A stretch of 64,000 bases of DNA from Zeimonas sp032027205 (GCA_032027205.1 JAVSMN010000001.1:2793418-2857417); one strand, 5' to 3'. Shown: positions 8,689 to 20,481, numbered from the stretch's first letter. Numbers and translations are program-made. Notes: a model not told the origin generated them from the sequence alone.

Positions 8689-10005
8689 CTATCGGGCCCG
8701 CAGCACCGTGCCGCGGCATTCGCCGAAGCCGATGCGCGCAAAGCCGGGTCGATGGCACCAGCCGCGCAGGATCACCGTGTCGCCATCTTCGAGGAAGCTG
8801 CGCGTCTCGCCGCCGGCGAGCATCAGCGGGCGCTTGCCGCCCTGCGACAGTTCGAGCAGCGAGCCACCTTCGTCTTCGTTCGGTCCCGACTGGGTGCCGC
8901 TGCCGAAAAGGTCGCCCGGTTGCAGGTTGCAGCCGCCGATCGTGTGATGCGCGACCATCTGCGCGATGTTCCAGTACGCGTCGCTGAAGTTTGCGTGTGA
9001 AAGACGCACCGGCACGGCGCTCGCCTGGCGCATCGCTGCCGTCTCGATCCACGCTTCCAGTTGCAGGTCGATCGCGCCGTGCTCGCGGTTGCCCGGGTCG
9101 TCGAGATAGGGCAGCGGTTGCGGGTCGCCGATGTCGCGCTGCCAACCGACGCGATACGGCGCCAGCGCGTCGAGTGTGACGATCCACGGCGAGATTGTCG
9201 TCGCGAAGCTCTTCGACAGGAAGGGCCCCAGCGGCTGGTACTCCCAGCCCTGCACGTCGCGCGCCGACCAGTCGTTGAGCAGGCACAGGCCGAATACGTG
9301 CTGCTCGGCGTCGGCGATGGCGATCGACTCGCCGGTAGCGTTGCCGGCGCCGATCCAGACGCCGACTTCGAGTTCGTAGTCGAGCCGACGCGAAGCGGAC
9401 ACGAACGGTTGCTCACTGCCGTGCGGACGAATCTGGCCGCGCGGACGGTGAAATCGTTGTCCGCTGACGGCGATCGACGATGCGCGGCCGTGATAGCCGA
9501 TCGGCACCCACTTGTAGTTCGGCAGCAGCGGCTGGTCGGGCCGAAACTGGCGCCCGACGTTCGTCGCGTGATGCACCGATGCATAGAAGTCGGTGTAGTC
9601 ACCGATGCGCGCCGGGACGCGGTATTCGGCATCGTCCTGCGCGAGCAGCCAGCGCGTTGCGTCTGCGGCGTGCGGCGAGCCCTTGCGCAGCAGGCGGGAC
9701 AGCGCCAGGCGCAGCGCCTTCGCCGGTCGCGCGCCGAGCGCCATCAGCTCGTTGAGCGTTTCGGCGCGAGCGCGATCGAGCGCCATCGCAGCATCGCCTT
9801 CCATCGCAACCGATGCGGCGACGGCGTCGAGGTCGAGGATGCGGTCGCCGATCGCCACGCCGCCGCGCCAGCGTTCGCCACGCCGGCGGAAAACGCCGAA
9901 CGGCAGGTTCTGGATCGGAAAGTCGGTCTGTGGCTCGTTGGCCGAGGCGACCCAGCTGCGCAGCGCCGGGTCGTGCGTTTCGTCGAGCCGGTCGTCGTTC
10001 GTCAC
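8689..10005 (-). CDS. fahA: Fumarylacetoacetase
   Basis: Last step of homogentisate (tyrosine/phenylalanine) degradation: hydrolyses 4-fumarylacetoacetate to fumarate and acetoacetate. 438 residues. The N-terminal SH3-like domain starts FPIQNLPFGVFRR; the catalytic domain contains DYTDFYASVHHATNVG, the YHGRASSI segment, the metal-site region NDWSARDVQGWEYQPLGPF, LSKSFATTISPW, and the C-terminal GDLFGSGTQSGP. The start is GTG at 10005, with a GAGG eight bases upstream; there is no ATG near the conserved N-terminus. It lies 22 bases downstream of hmgA, forming a two-gene catabolic operon. Maleylacetoacetate isomerase, the intermediate enzyme, is not in the window. Confidence 0.96.
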   Translation of the reverse strand: MTNDDRLDETHDPALRSWVASANEPQTDFPIQNLPFGVFRRRGERWRGGVAIGDRILDLDAVAASVAMEGDAAMALDRARAETLNELMALGARPAKALRLALSRLLRKGSPHAADATRWLLAQDDAEYRVPARIGDYTDFYASVHHATNVGRQFRPDQPLLPNYKWVPIGYHGRASSIAVSGQRFHRPRGQIRPHGSEQPFVSASRRLDYELEVGVWIGAGNATGESIAIADAEQHVFGLCLLNDWSARDVQGWEYQPLGPFLSKSFATTISPWIVTLDALAPYRVGWQRDIGDPQPLPYLDDPGNREHGAIDLQLEAWIETAAMRQASAVPVRLSHANFSDAYWNIAQMVAHHTIGGCNLQPGDLFGSGTQSGPNEDEGGSLLELSQGGKRPLMLAGGETRSFLEDGDTVILRGWCHRPGFARIGFGECRGTVLRAR

Positions 10006-10027
10006 CGAGCGCCTCGCTCGCCGCCGG

Positions 10028-11398
10028 TCAGCGGCGCCGGTCGTCGAAGTGCCTGCGCAGGTCGCTCCAGCAGGCGATGTAGTCGCGCTGGCGCTGCGGC
10101 GCGTCGAGCGCCTGTCGCGTCGGGCGAATCGGCAGGCGCGTCTCGAACATGATCGCCATCGTGTCGCGGATGTAGTTCGGCTTCGTCGTGTCGGCCGCGC
10201 TCGCCTTCTCGAAGGTTTCGGTGTCTGGCCCGTGCGCAGTCATGCAGTTGTGAAGGCTCGCGCCGCCCGGCACGAAGCCCTGCTGCTTGGCGTCGTAGGC
10301 GCCGTGCACCAGTCCCATGAACTCGCTGGCGATGTTGCGATGGAACCAGGGCGGGCGGAACGTGTTCTCCATCGCAAGAATGCGCGGCGGGAAGATCACG
10401 AAATCGATCGCGTCCACGCCGGGCGTATCGGATTGCGACTGCAGCACGAGGAAGATCGACGGATCGGGGTGGTCGTGGCTGATCGAGCCGATCGTGTTGA
10501 AGCGGCGCAGATCGTACTTGTACGGCGTGCAGTTGCCGTGCCAGGCGACGACGTCGAGCGGCGAGTGATCGATCGGCGCCGACCACAGGTGCCCGAGGAA
10601 CTTGGCGACGATCTCGAAGTCTCCTTCGACGTCCTCGTAGGCGGCCACCGGCGCGAGGAAGTCGCGCGGATTGGCCAGGCCGTTGGAGCCGATCGGGCCC
10701 AGATCGGGCAGGCGGAACGGCGCGCCGAAGTTCTCGCAGACGTAGCCACGGGCGCCTTGCTCGGCCGATTGCGCGTCGGGCAGATCGACGGCGAGGCGCA
10801 CGCCGCGCGGAATCACCGCGATCTCCTGCGGCGCGACGTCGAGCACGCCGAGCTCGGTGCGCAGGCGCAGCCGGCCCAGTTGCGGTACGACGAGCAGTTC
10901 GCCGTCGGCGTCGTAGAAGAAGCGCTCGCGCATCGACGCGTTCGCGCAATACAGGTGGATCGCGCAGCCGCTCATCGCCGCGGGATCGCCGTGCCCGGCC
11001 ATCGTGTACAGGCCCTGCACGAAATCGACCGGCTCGCCGGGCTGCGGCAGCGGCAAGGGGTCCCAGCGCAACGGGCTGGGTGGCGTCTCGATGTCGCCGA
11101 AAGTGCTGACGATCGCGCGGTCGTCGATGCGGCGGAACGCGCCGTGCGTGGCGCCCGGCCGGATGCGGTACAGCCAGCTGCGCCGGTTCGCGCCGCGCGG
11201 TGCGGTGAACGCGCTGCCCGACAGCTGCTCGGCATACAGCCCGTACGGACAGCGCTGCGGCGAGTTGCGTCCGACCGGCAGTGCGCCCCGCAGCGCCTCG
11301 GTGGCGAATTCGTTGCCGAAGCCGCTCTGATAGTTCAGCGTGTCGACGCTCGCCTTGCGGTGCGCGGTGTCGTCGATCGCCGGATCCATTCCGCCCAT
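10028..11398 (-). CDS. hmgA: Homogentisate 1,2-dioxygenase
   Basis: Non-haem Fe(II) enzyme that opens the aromatic ring of homogentisate to maleylacetoacetate. 456 residues, normal length. Recognised by NYQSGFGNEFATEAL at the N-terminus, NSPQRCPYGLYAEQLSGSAF, the WHGNCTPYKYDL block, the iron-ligand region with H and E residues around FHRNIASEFMGLVHG, and MTAHGPDTETFEKA near the C-terminus. The ATG at 11398 is preceded by GGAGG at a seven-base spacing, which favours it over the ATG three codons later. Operon with fahA downstream. Confidence 0.97.
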   Translation of the reverse strand: MGGMDPAIDDTAHRKASVDTLNYQSGFGNEFATEALRGALPVGRNSPQRCPYGLYAEQLSGSAFTAPRGANRRSWLYRIRPGATHGAFRRIDDRAIVSTFGDIETPPSPLRWDPLPLPQPGEPVDFVQGLYTMAGHGDPAAMSGCAIHLYCANASMRERFFYDADGELLVVPQLGRLRLRTELGVLDVAPQEIAVIPRGVRLAVDLPDAQSAEQGARGYVCENFGAPFRLPDLGPIGSNGLANPRDFLAPVAAYEDVEGDFEIVAKFLGHLWSAPIDHSPLDVVAWHGNCTPYKYDLRRFNTIGSISHDHPDPSIFLVLQSQSDTPGVDAIDFVIFPPRILAMENTFRPPWFHRNIASEFMGLVHGAYDAKQQGFVPGGASLHNCMTAHGPDTETFEKASAADTTKPNYIRDTMAIMFETRLPIRPTRQALDAPQRQRDYIACWSDLRRHFDDRRR

Positions 11399-11528
11399 CG
11401 CCGTTCCTCCTCGAAGCGGATCGCCGCCGTGCCGGTTGCCGGTGGTTCTCGTTCGTGCGCCTTCATCGTATCAGCCTCGCGGACCCCGATCCGGCGGGCC
11501 GGCGCGAGGGCATGCGCTCGGCAGGCGG

Positions 11529-12380
11529 TCAGCGGAACACGACCGTCTTGGCGCCGTTGAGCACGATGCGCCGCTCGGCGTGCCACTTGACGGCGCGCGC
11601 GAGCACCACGTTCTCGACGTCGCGGCCAATCGCGGTGAGCGTGTCCACGCCCATCGAGTGGTCCACGCGTTGGACGTCCTGCTCGATGATCGGTCCTTCG
11701 TCGAGCGTTCCGGTGACGTAGTGCGCGGTTGCGCCGATCAGCTTCACGCCGCGCTCGTGCGCCTGCCGATACGGCCGCGCGCCCTTGAAGCTGGGCAGGA
11801 ATGAATGGTGGATGTTGATCGCGCGTCCTTCGAGGCGCCGGCACGCGTCCTCGGAGAGGATCTGCATGTAGCGCGCGAGCACGACCAGCTCGATTCCCTC
11901 GGCTTCGACGACCTCCATCAGCCGCGCCTCGGCGCGTTCCTTCGTCGCCGTCGTCACCGGAAGATGGTGGAACGGAATGTCGTACGAGGCGGCGAGCCGG
12001 TAGAAATCGCGGTGGTTGGAGACCACCGCGCGGATGTCGATCGGCAGCAGGCCGGAGCGGTGACGGAACAGCAGGTCGTTCAGGCAGTGCCCGAGCCGTG
12101 AGACGAGGATCAGCGTGGGCGACGGTCGCGCGGCATCGAAGAAGCGCCAGCGCATCGCGAATCGCTCGCCGATCGGCGAGAAGGCCTGCGCCAGCGACTC
12201 GGCCGACTCGTTCGCGCCCGCCTCGAAGTGCGTGCGCATGAAGAACAGGCCCGTGTCGCGGTCGTCGTATTGCGCGGCTTCGATGATGTTGCCGCCGTGC
12301 TCGAGCAGGAAGCCGGAGACCGCGTGTACGATCCCCGGTCGGTCGGGACACGAGAGCGTGAGGATGAATCCGTCGGGCAT
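11529..12380 (-). CDS. purU: Formyltetrahydrofolate deformylase
   Basis: Hydrolyses 10-formyltetrahydrofolate to formate and tetrahydrofolate, balancing one-carbon pools and supplying formate for purine synthesis. 283 residues: an N-terminal ACT domain (LTLSCPDRPGIVHAVSGFLLEHGGNI, about residues 7-32 onward) and a formyltransferase-like catalytic domain with SNHRDFYRLA, the conserved INIHHSFLPSFKGARPY block, GATAHYVTGTLDEGPIIEQ and VDHSMGVDTL. Catalytic Asn, His and Asp equivalents lie in these blocks. It appears to be transcribed alone; 130 bases separate it from hmgA, in which I see no clear signal. Confidence 0.95.
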   Translation of the reverse strand: MPDGFILTLSCPDRPGIVHAVSGFLLEHGGNIIEAAQYDDRDTGLFFMRTHFEAGANESAESLAQAFSPIGERFAMRWRFFDAARPSPTLILVSRLGHCLNDLLFRHRSGLLPIDIRAVVSNHRDFYRLAASYDIPFHHLPVTTATKERAEARLMEVVEAEGIELVVLARYMQILSEDACRRLEGRAINIHHSFLPSFKGARPYRQAHERGVKLIGATAHYVTGTLDEGPIIEQDVQRVDHSMGVDTLTAIGRDVENVVLARAVKWHAERRIVLNGAKTVVFR

Positions 12381-12465
12381 GCACTGAGCCGCTTCGCAGC
12401 TTCCTTCGCGGGGCGAGGCGGCAAAGTATATCGGCGAGCGCTTCAGCGCGTGGTCGGCGCGCGCT

Positions 12466-12918
12466 TCAGCGCATCGCCGCGGGCACCGTCAGCAGCGGGC
12501 CGATCGCGTCGAGCGTGTTCTTCAGCACGAGCCCGTATTCGGTGTCGCCCTCCATCACCAGTGCGCGCTCGAAGAACAGGCGGTCGGCGTCTTCCTCACC
12601 GCGCAGCAGCCGCAGGTAGCTCGGCGCTTGCGCTGCGACGCGCAACGCGGCCGCGCCCCGATCGGGCGCGGCGCGAAAGCCGCGTGCGCCCAGCGACACG
12701 CGGCAGCGGATCCCGAGGTCGAGCACCTCGATCTCGACGATGCGCCCCGACAACTGCGTGACGTCGTCGGCCGACAGGCGCGGCAGCAGCAGGCGATCGA
12801 GCGCGAGCGCCAACGCGATCGACGGCGGTGCGATCGGCAGGCGCGCCACCAGGCGGCGCAGCGGCGCCGGCACGGGCAGGCCGCCGGCGCGCGACAGGGT
12901 GGTCGTGTGCGGGTTCAT
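12466..12918 (-). CDS. ubiT: UbiT, SCP2-domain lipid carrier for O2-independent ubiquinone synthesis
   Basis: 150-residue SCP2-fold protein matching UbiT (formerly YhbT), thought to bind ubiquinone intermediates for the anaerobic UbiUV pathway. The SCP2 core runs from about residue 30, with the FFERALVMEGDTEYGLVLKNTLD motif near the C-terminus that is typical of UbiT. The ATG at 12918 overlaps the end of ubiV (stop at 12915-12917), supporting translational coupling. The assignment rests on fold-level motifs plus the immediate ubiV-ubiU context, which is the decisive evidence. Confidence 0.87.
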   Translation of the reverse strand: MNPHTTTLSRAGGLPVPAPLRRLVARLPIAPPSIALALALDRLLLPRLSADDVTQLSGRIVEIEVLDLGIRCRVSLGARGFRAAPDRGAAALRVAAQAPSYLRLLRGEEDADRLFFERALVMEGDTEYGLVLKNTLDAIGPLLTVPAAMR

Positions 12919-13865
12919 GCGTCGATCCTCTGCAGGCCGGGCGCGTGACGGGCGAAGCCGTCGACCAGTTCGCCCGGCAGCGGCAGCGCGCGCAGCGCGG
13001 CGAGTCCCTCGCGCGGGTCGCGTCCGCGGTTGTAGACCGCGTCGAAGCAGTCGATCACTTCGTCGAAATGCGCCGAGCACGGCGAAAGACGCAGGCGGCT
13101 TATGCCGGCCTCCTGCACCGCCTCGCGCTGCGCGATCAGGCAGTGCAGCGCGGCCGATTGTGTCTGGATGCCGTTGAGCGAGAGGAACGCCTCGCCCTCG
13201 TCGGTGGCCAGCAGCAGTCCGTCGGGATGCTCGATGCAACGGAACGCACATTCGTCCTTGCTCAGCCGATAGTGGCGTGCGGTGAAGCAGCGGGCGGAGA
13301 AGGCCAGCGGCAGGCGTCCGAAGGCGAAGACTTCGGTTTCGATCGGTTCGGTGCCGCCGGCCCCGCCGTTCACGCGCGCGTCCGGCGGATCGATGCGGGC
13401 GATCGCCTCGAGGTCGAGCTCGACCGGCGCTACCCAGCGCACGGCGCCCAGCGTCGCGTACTCCTCGAGCGCCGGGCGGCTGTAGACGTTCACGTGCGGG
13501 CCGAGCACGAAGCGGTGACCGGCGAGCGTGCGCAGCGCCGACGCGTCGCCGGCCTCGACCAGGAACTCGCGTTGTCCGGCGATCGCGCGCATCTCGCGCA
13601 ACTCCGCCTCCGATTCGAGCAGCGCCTGGCTGGCGAGCACGACTTCCTTGCCGCAGCCAGCGAGGTCGCGCGCCAGCGCGAGCCAGTCGGCGAGCTTCAA
13701 CTCGTGCCGGCGCGAGCAGACGACCTCGCCCAGCGTGATCGTGTCGGCCGCAGAGTCGGCCACGCGGGCGTAGAACTCGATGACCGCCGTGCGCGGCCAG
13801 TAGTAGAGCAGCGGCCCCACGCTGATGCGCGTTCGCTGCCGCGGCGCCTGATTCGTTGCGTCCAC
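12915..13865 (-). CDS. ubiV: UbiV, O2-independent ubiquinone hydroxylase subunit (U32 peptidase-like)
   Basis: 316 residues; with UbiU it forms the Fe-S complex that hydroxylates the ubiquinone ring without oxygen, using prephenate as donor. Four cysteines fall at residues 50, 193, 206 and 210 (EVVC, then ARCFTARH and KDECAFRC). The 13- and 4-residue spacings of the last three match the [4Fe-4S] ligands known in E. coli UbiV. The start is GTG at 13865, chosen because GGGGAG precedes it by six bases and it lies 14 bases after the ubiU stop; no ATG is available. Confidence 0.93.
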   Translation of the reverse strand: MDATNQAPRQRTRISVGPLLYYWPRTAVIEFYARVADSAADTITLGEVVCSRRHELKLADWLALARDLAGCGKEVVLASQALLESEAELREMRAIAGQREFLVEAGDASALRTLAGHRFVLGPHVNVYSRPALEEYATLGAVRWVAPVELDLEAIARIDPPDARVNGGAGGTEPIETEVFAFGRLPLAFSARCFTARHYRLSKDECAFRCIEHPDGLLLATDEGEAFLSLNGIQTQSAALHCLIAQREAVQEAGISRLRLSPCSAHFDEVIDCFDAVYNRGRDPREGLAALRALPLPGELVDGFARHAPGLQRIDA

Positions 13866-13879
13866 CTTCGGCTCCCCGT

Positions 13880-14905
13880 TCAACGCCACGGCCGGTCGTA
13901 GGCGCCCAGCGTGTGCTGCTGCCCCTCCGACCAGCGGCCGAGCGCTGCGATCCACTGCGGCTGCACGCCGTAGCGCTCGCGCTTTGCCGCGCATTCGTCG
14001 ATCGCCGATCGCCACACGCGCGTGACCTGCTCGACGTAGGCCGGGCTGCGCTGGCGTCCCTCGATCTTGATGGCAGAAATGCCGATGTCGAACAACTGCG
14101 GCAGGATCGCCAGCGTGTTCAGGCTGGTCGGCTCCTCGAGCGCGTAGTCGCGCGTGCCCTCGACGTCGAAGCGGCCCTTGCACAACGTGGGGTAGCCGCG
14201 CGGCTCGTCGGGCGCGTAGCGGTCGATCAGCACGCCGTTCAGCCGCGCCTGAACGCCGTCGCGCGTGTCCTCCCAGCGCACCGCCGAGGGCGGCGAGCAT
14301 ACGCCGGCGGTGTTCGGCGACTGGCCGGTGGCATACGATGACAACGCGCAGCGGCCCTCGACCATCACACAAAGGCTGCCGAAGCCGAATACCTCGATCT
14401 CGGCGCTCGTGTGCCGCGCCAGGTGTGCCACCTGCGACAGCGTGAGTACGCGCGGCAGCACCGCGCGGCGGATGTCGTAGCGCTCGCGGTAGAACTCGAT
14501 CGCTTCGTAGGTGGTCGCCGACGCCTGCACCGACAGGTGCAGGCGAAGCTGCGGATGCGTGCGATGGGCATAGCCGAGCACCGCGATGTCGGCGCAGATC
14601 AGTGCGTCGGCGCCCAGTTCCGCTGCCGTGTCGACCGCGCGCCACCAGCGCGACGGCTCGCGCGCGTCGGCGTAGGTGTTCAGCGCCATCAGCACCGAGC
14701 GGCCGCGCGCGTGCGCGTAGTCGATGCCGCTGCGCATCTGTGCGAGATCGAAGTTCAGTCCGGCGAAGTTGCGCGCGTTCGTCGCGTCCTTCAGGCCCAT
14801 GTACACCGCGTCGGCGCCGGCGTCGACGGCGAGCATGAGCGCGCGCAGCGACCCGGCCGGACAGACGAGCTCGGGCTTTCGCGCCGCTTCTCGGGAGGCG
14901 GTCAT
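13880..14905 (-). CDS. ubiU: UbiU, O2-independent ubiquinone hydroxylase subunit (U32 peptidase-like)
   Basis: 341 residues, partner of UbiV. It opens with the U32 motif ELVCPAGSLRALMLAVDAGADAVYMG (split here around residue 14) and carries the U32 signature EVFGFGSLCVMVEGRC. Cysteines at 179, 186, 203 and 242 have spacings 7-17-39, identical to the [4Fe-4S] ligands C169/C176/C193/C232 described for E. coli UbiU. The ATG at 14905 is preceded by AGGAGA nine bases upstream. It is first in the ubiU-ubiV-ubiT run and sits 31 bases after the NnrS gene, so all four are probably one transcript for anaerobic respiration. Confidence 0.95.
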   Translation of the reverse strand: MTASREAARKPELVCPAGSLRALMLAVDAGADAVYMGLKDATNARNFAGLNFDLAQMRSGIDYAHARGRSVLMALNTYADAREPSRWWRAVDTAAELGADALICADIAVLGYAHRTHPQLRLHLSVQASATTYEAIEFYRERYDIRRAVLPRVLTLSQVAHLARHTSAEIEVFGFGSLCVMVEGRCALSSYATGQSPNTAGVCSPPSAVRWEDTRDGVQARLNGVLIDRYAPDEPRGYPTLCKGRFDVEGTRDYALEEPTSLNTLAILPQLFDIGISAIKIEGRQRSPAYVEQVTRVWRSAIDECAAKRERYGVQPQWIAALGRWSEGQQHTLGAYDRPWR

Positions 14906-14936
14906 CGGTGGGAATCTCCTTGCAGGGGATGCGCAA

Positions 14937-16262
14937 TCAGCGGGCGCGGGCTTCGGTGCGCGGGCGCCCGTACCAACCGGCGTAGCGCACCGACCAGACG
15001 AGCATCGTTGCGGTCCAGACGAGCGTGGCGGCCACCAGCGGCGTGGACCACGCGGGCAGTGCTGCCGCGGCCAGGCGCAGCACGACGGCCGCCTGCAGGG
15101 CGAGATACAGCCACCAGACGATGTGCTCGGACGACAGCAGCCGACCAGCCTGTCCGCAGGTGACGCGACTGACCATCGCCAGCATCGTCGACGCGAAGAA
15201 GCCCATCGCGAGCGCATGCAATGCAGCGAGTCGAAGGCCGCCAGACGGTTGTCCCGACGCGAGCGCGAAGGCGTCGGCCGCCTGCAGCGTGAAAGCGACG
15301 GCCAGCCAGGCGAGGGCGCCGAACAGCATCGCGAGCAGGCGGATGCGCAGGTTCTGCTGGGCGCGCCAGCGCAGGGCGATCCACGCGACGAGCGCCGCCG
15401 CCGTCGCGTCGACGACGAAAACGATCGCGTGCACCGCGCGGGCGATCGACGCGTCGCCGGCGATCGCCAGCACGATCGGCTGCAGCAGGAATGCGCCGAC
15501 CAGCAGCGCCAGCGGCGTGTTGCCGAAGCGCCGCTCGATCGTCTGCGAGGCGACGTGGACGAAGGGCACCATCCGGTGCAGCGCCGCGACGAACACCGGC
15601 GCGAGGAAGCCGTGCAGCAGCACCGACTCGGCGAGCGGCAACCACGCAGGCTCCCCGGTCGCAAGCGCCCAGGCTCCGATCCAGAACGCGAGCGCGCCGA
15701 TCGCGCACGCGCCGGTGATGACGAGCAGATGCAGCCGGTCGGGGGCGCGCGATGCGGCGATCATGCGAAGAATGCGCACGACGAACGCGCTCCAGAACAA
15801 CGCGACGATCGCCAGTCCGGTTGCCGCGATGCGCGCATCGAACTGCGCGCCCGCAACGAAGATCGTCCATCCGAGGGTCCATGCGCTCGCCAGCGGCAGC
15901 AGCGATGCCGCGTTCACCGGCGCGACCTGCAACCAGCGCGGAGCGACCGTGCACAGGAAGCCGGCGAAGAACATCGGCATGAAGGCGCCGCCCATCAGCA
16001 GCGCGTGTGCGGCGCCGGCGGGGACGATGAAGGAAGGAGGCGCGTCGCCCAGCGAGCGCAGCAGGAGAATCGTCGTCCACCACAGCGACGCGGCGGCAAG
16101 CAGCGCCATGCCGGTGAAGAAGGCCAACCGGTGCGGCGCGCTGAGCAGCGTTTCGAAACGCCAGCGCTCGGCGCCGGAGCCGGTGCGATCGCCGCGGCGA
16201 TCGACGGAGGGGCGGGAACATCGATCGGCCGGTACGCGGGGCACGGGACTCGTCGGGATCAA
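14937..16262 (-). CDS. nnrS: NnrS family membrane protein
   Basis: Polytopic inner-membrane haem- and copper-containing protein family associated with nitric oxide stress and denitrification. Up to 441 residues with about 12 hydrophobic helices. Typical blocks are FMPMFFAGFLCTVAPRWL, the HGFLAPVFVAALHRMVPF region and LHALAMGFFASTMLAMVSRVT. Initiation is uncertain: TTG at 16262 gives the full frame, GTG at 16244 is six codons shorter, and no ATG is near. It stands directly upstream of ubiU-ubiV-ubiT, which supports a role in low-oxygen growth. Confidence 0.88.
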   Translation of the reverse strand: MIPTSPVPRVPADRCSRPSVDRRGDRTGSGAERWRFETLLSAPHRLAFFTGMALLAAASLWWTTILLLRSLGDAPPSFIVPAGAAHALLMGGAFMPMFFAGFLCTVAPRWLQVAPVNAASLLPLASAWTLGWTIFVAGAQFDARIAATGLAIVALFWSAFVVRILRMIAASRAPDRLHLLVITGACAIGALAFWIGAWALATGEPAWLPLAESVLLHGFLAPVFVAALHRMVPFVHVASQTIERRFGNTPLALLVGAFLLQPIVLAIAGDASIARAVHAIVFVVDATAAALVAWIALRWRAQQNLRIRLLAMLFGALAWLAVAFTLQAADAFALASGQPSGGLRLAALHALAMGFFASTMLAMVSRVTCGQAGRLLSSEHIVWWLYLALQAAVVLRLAAAALPAWSTPLVAATLVWTATMLVWSVRYAGWYGRPRTEARAR

Positions 16263-16307
16263 CCCGTCACTGTAGGGCGCTGCGCGCGCCGGTTTCCTTG
16301 CGCGACA

Positions 16308-17107
16308 TCAAGAGGAACGCGACCGGCCGGCGGGCGCCGCGGGCAGCAGCTCGATGATCCGCTCGATGAGTCGCGCAATCTGGTGCTGCGAGTCGAGCGC
16401 GAAGCGGGCACCGCTCGGACCCTGCGGCTCCACGCGCACGGTGAGCCACGACGGGGGAGCGGCTGCGAACACAATCTCATCCGTGACATCGTCGCCGACG
16501 AAGGCGACCTGCGAAATGCCGAGTTCGTCGGCCAGGTCGCGCAGCGCCTCGAGCTTGGTTCGCGCCCCCGGAGGCAGCACGTTGACGACGAACTTGCCGC
16601 CGATCGTCTTCGGCGTCGGTTCGAGCGCGGCGATCATCGCGTGCAGTTCGCGCTCGGCCTGCAGCGGATCGGCCGCGCGCCGGAAGTGGATGCTCAGCGT
16701 GGCCTGCTTGTCCTCGATCTCGACGCCGCCGTCGGCGCCGAAGTGCCGATCGATCGCCTGCTGCAACTGCTCGCGCCACGACGCCATCGTGCGCCGCGCC
16801 TGCTGCGCGACCGCGCTGTCGCCGAGCAGCGTGTCGTTGCCATGGTTGCCGATCAGGCGGATCGAAGCGATGTCGGCGCGCTCGCGCAGGTCGGCGATGC
16901 CGCGCCCGGAGACGATCGCCACGTTCGTGCGTTCGGCGAGCGCGCGCAACGACGCGTCGACTTCCGGCTGCAGGCGGGCCAGCGGCGGCAGCTCGACGAT
17001 CGGCGCCAGCGTTCCGTCGAAGTCGAAGGCGACCAGCGCCGGCGACGACAGCAGCGCGCGCAACGCGGCATCGCCGACACTGCCGAGGATCGGCGCAAGC
17101 GCCGCGC

Positions 17108-17111
<4 letters not shown>
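16308..17111 (-). CDS. otsB: Trehalose-6-phosphate phosphatase
   Basis: HAD-superfamily phosphatase that converts trehalose 6-phosphate to trehalose. 267 residues. HAD motif I is VAFDFDGTLAPI (nucleophile Asp near residue 29), motif II is in AIVSGRG, and the acidic motif GDDVTDE lies near residue 207. Start ATG 17111 overlaps the otsA stop in an ATGA, so the two are translationally coupled. The order otsA-otsB places synthesis and dephosphorylation in one operon, divergent from glk and a GH15 glucosidase. Confidence 0.95.
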
Positions 17112-19333
<2,222 letters not shown>

Positions 19334-19431
19334 ATGCCGCCTGAATATACGCCAGCGTCGAATGGCCTTGGATTTCGCTCCGAGCGGGACTTGCGGCTGC
19401 GCCTGTGCGCTTCGGACGTATAGTTGGGCCC

Positions 19432-20481
19432 ATGCCCGACCCGAATCGCAAACGCGTCGACGGCGTGGTTGACGCTATCGCCCCGGCGCGCGAGATGCGC
19501 GCCGATTCGTGGGTGTTCGCCGACATCGGCGGCACGAATGCGCGCTTCGCGCGCTGGCGCTCCGACACCGGCACCGGTCCGATCGGCCGCTGGCCGGCCG
19601 ACGATTTCGCGTCGCTGCGCGATGCGGTCGAGGCCTTCGAGCGAATGCAGCCCGAACGCGCCGGCCGCGCCGCGATCGCGATCGCGCTGCAGATCCGCGG
19701 TGCGAGCCTGCGGATGACGAATCGTCCGTGGGCCTTCGACGTGCAGGACCTCCGCCGCGCGCTCGGCCTGGACGAGTTGCGGCTCGTCAACGACTTCGTC
19801 GCTGCGGCGGCGGGATTGCCCGCGCTGGCAAGCGACGCTTTCGAGGTGCTGCGCGAGGGCGCTTCCGGTTCGGGGCACTGGTTGCTGATCGGTCCCGGCA
19901 CCGGGCTCGGCGCGGCTGCGCTGCTCGACACCGGCAGCGCGCTGGAACGCGTGCTCGCGAGCGAGGCCGGGCACATGGGTTTTGCCGGGCATCGCCCTGA
20001 ACTCGAGAGCTTGCGCGACGCCGCGCGTGCGCGCTGGAGTCGCGTCTCGTGGGAGAGGCTTCTTAGCGGCGAAGGCCTGGGGTTGCTGTACGCCTGGCAG
20101 GCGGGCGCCGACACGTTGCTCCCCGCACCGCGCATCTCCGCGCTCGTTGCCGACGGCGATCGCGCAGCCGCGCAGGCGGCGCGCTGGTTCTCTCGCCTGC
20201 TCGGCGCTTTCGCCGGCGACCTGTGCCTGGCCTTCGGCGCCGACGGAGGCGTCTGGCTCACCGGCGGCGTACTCGACGGCCTGGGGGCGGGCTTCGACCA
20301 CGAGGCGTTCCTTGAAGCCTTCGACGACAAGGGCCGCTACGCGGCGCGCCAGCACGAAGTTCCGGTGCGTCACGTGCTTGCCGGCGACCTCGCGTTTCGC
20401 GGCCTCGAGCGCATCGTCTCCGGCGCGTGCCGGGCGCCGGGCATCGTCACCACGGAAAACGGGATCGATGAGCAACGTTGA
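19432..20481 (+). CDS. glk: Glucokinase
   Basis: Phosphorylates glucose to glucose 6-phosphate with ATP. 349 residues, Glk-family (ROK-like actin fold). The phosphate-1 loop is VFADIGGTNARFARW; LRLVNDFVAAAAGLPAL, the GPGTGLGAAALL loop, LASEAGHMGFAG and WLTGGVLDGL follow in family order. ATG 19432 is chosen; a GTG nine codons upstream (19405) and an ATG at 19495 are alternatives. It diverges from otsA across 98 bases and its last bases overlap the GH15 start by 14, giving a glk-GH15 operon that could return glucose from trehalose or glucans to central metabolism. Confidence 0.93.
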   Translation: MPDPNRKRVDGVVDAIAPAREMRADSWVFADIGGTNARFARWRSDTGTGPIGRWPADDFASLRDAVEAFERMQPERAGRAAIAIALQIRGASLRMTNRPWAFDVQDLRRALGLDELRLVNDFVAAAAGLPALASDAFEVLREGASGSGHWLLIGPGTGLGAAALLDTGSALERVLASEAGHMGFAGHRPELESLRDAARARWSRVSWERLLSGEGLGLLYAWQAGADTLLPAPRISALVADGDRAAAQAARWFSRLLGAFAGDLCLAFGADGGVWLTGGVLDGLGAGFDHEAFLEAFDDKGRYAARQHEVPVRHVLAGDLAFRGLERIVSGACRAPGIVTTENGIDEQR

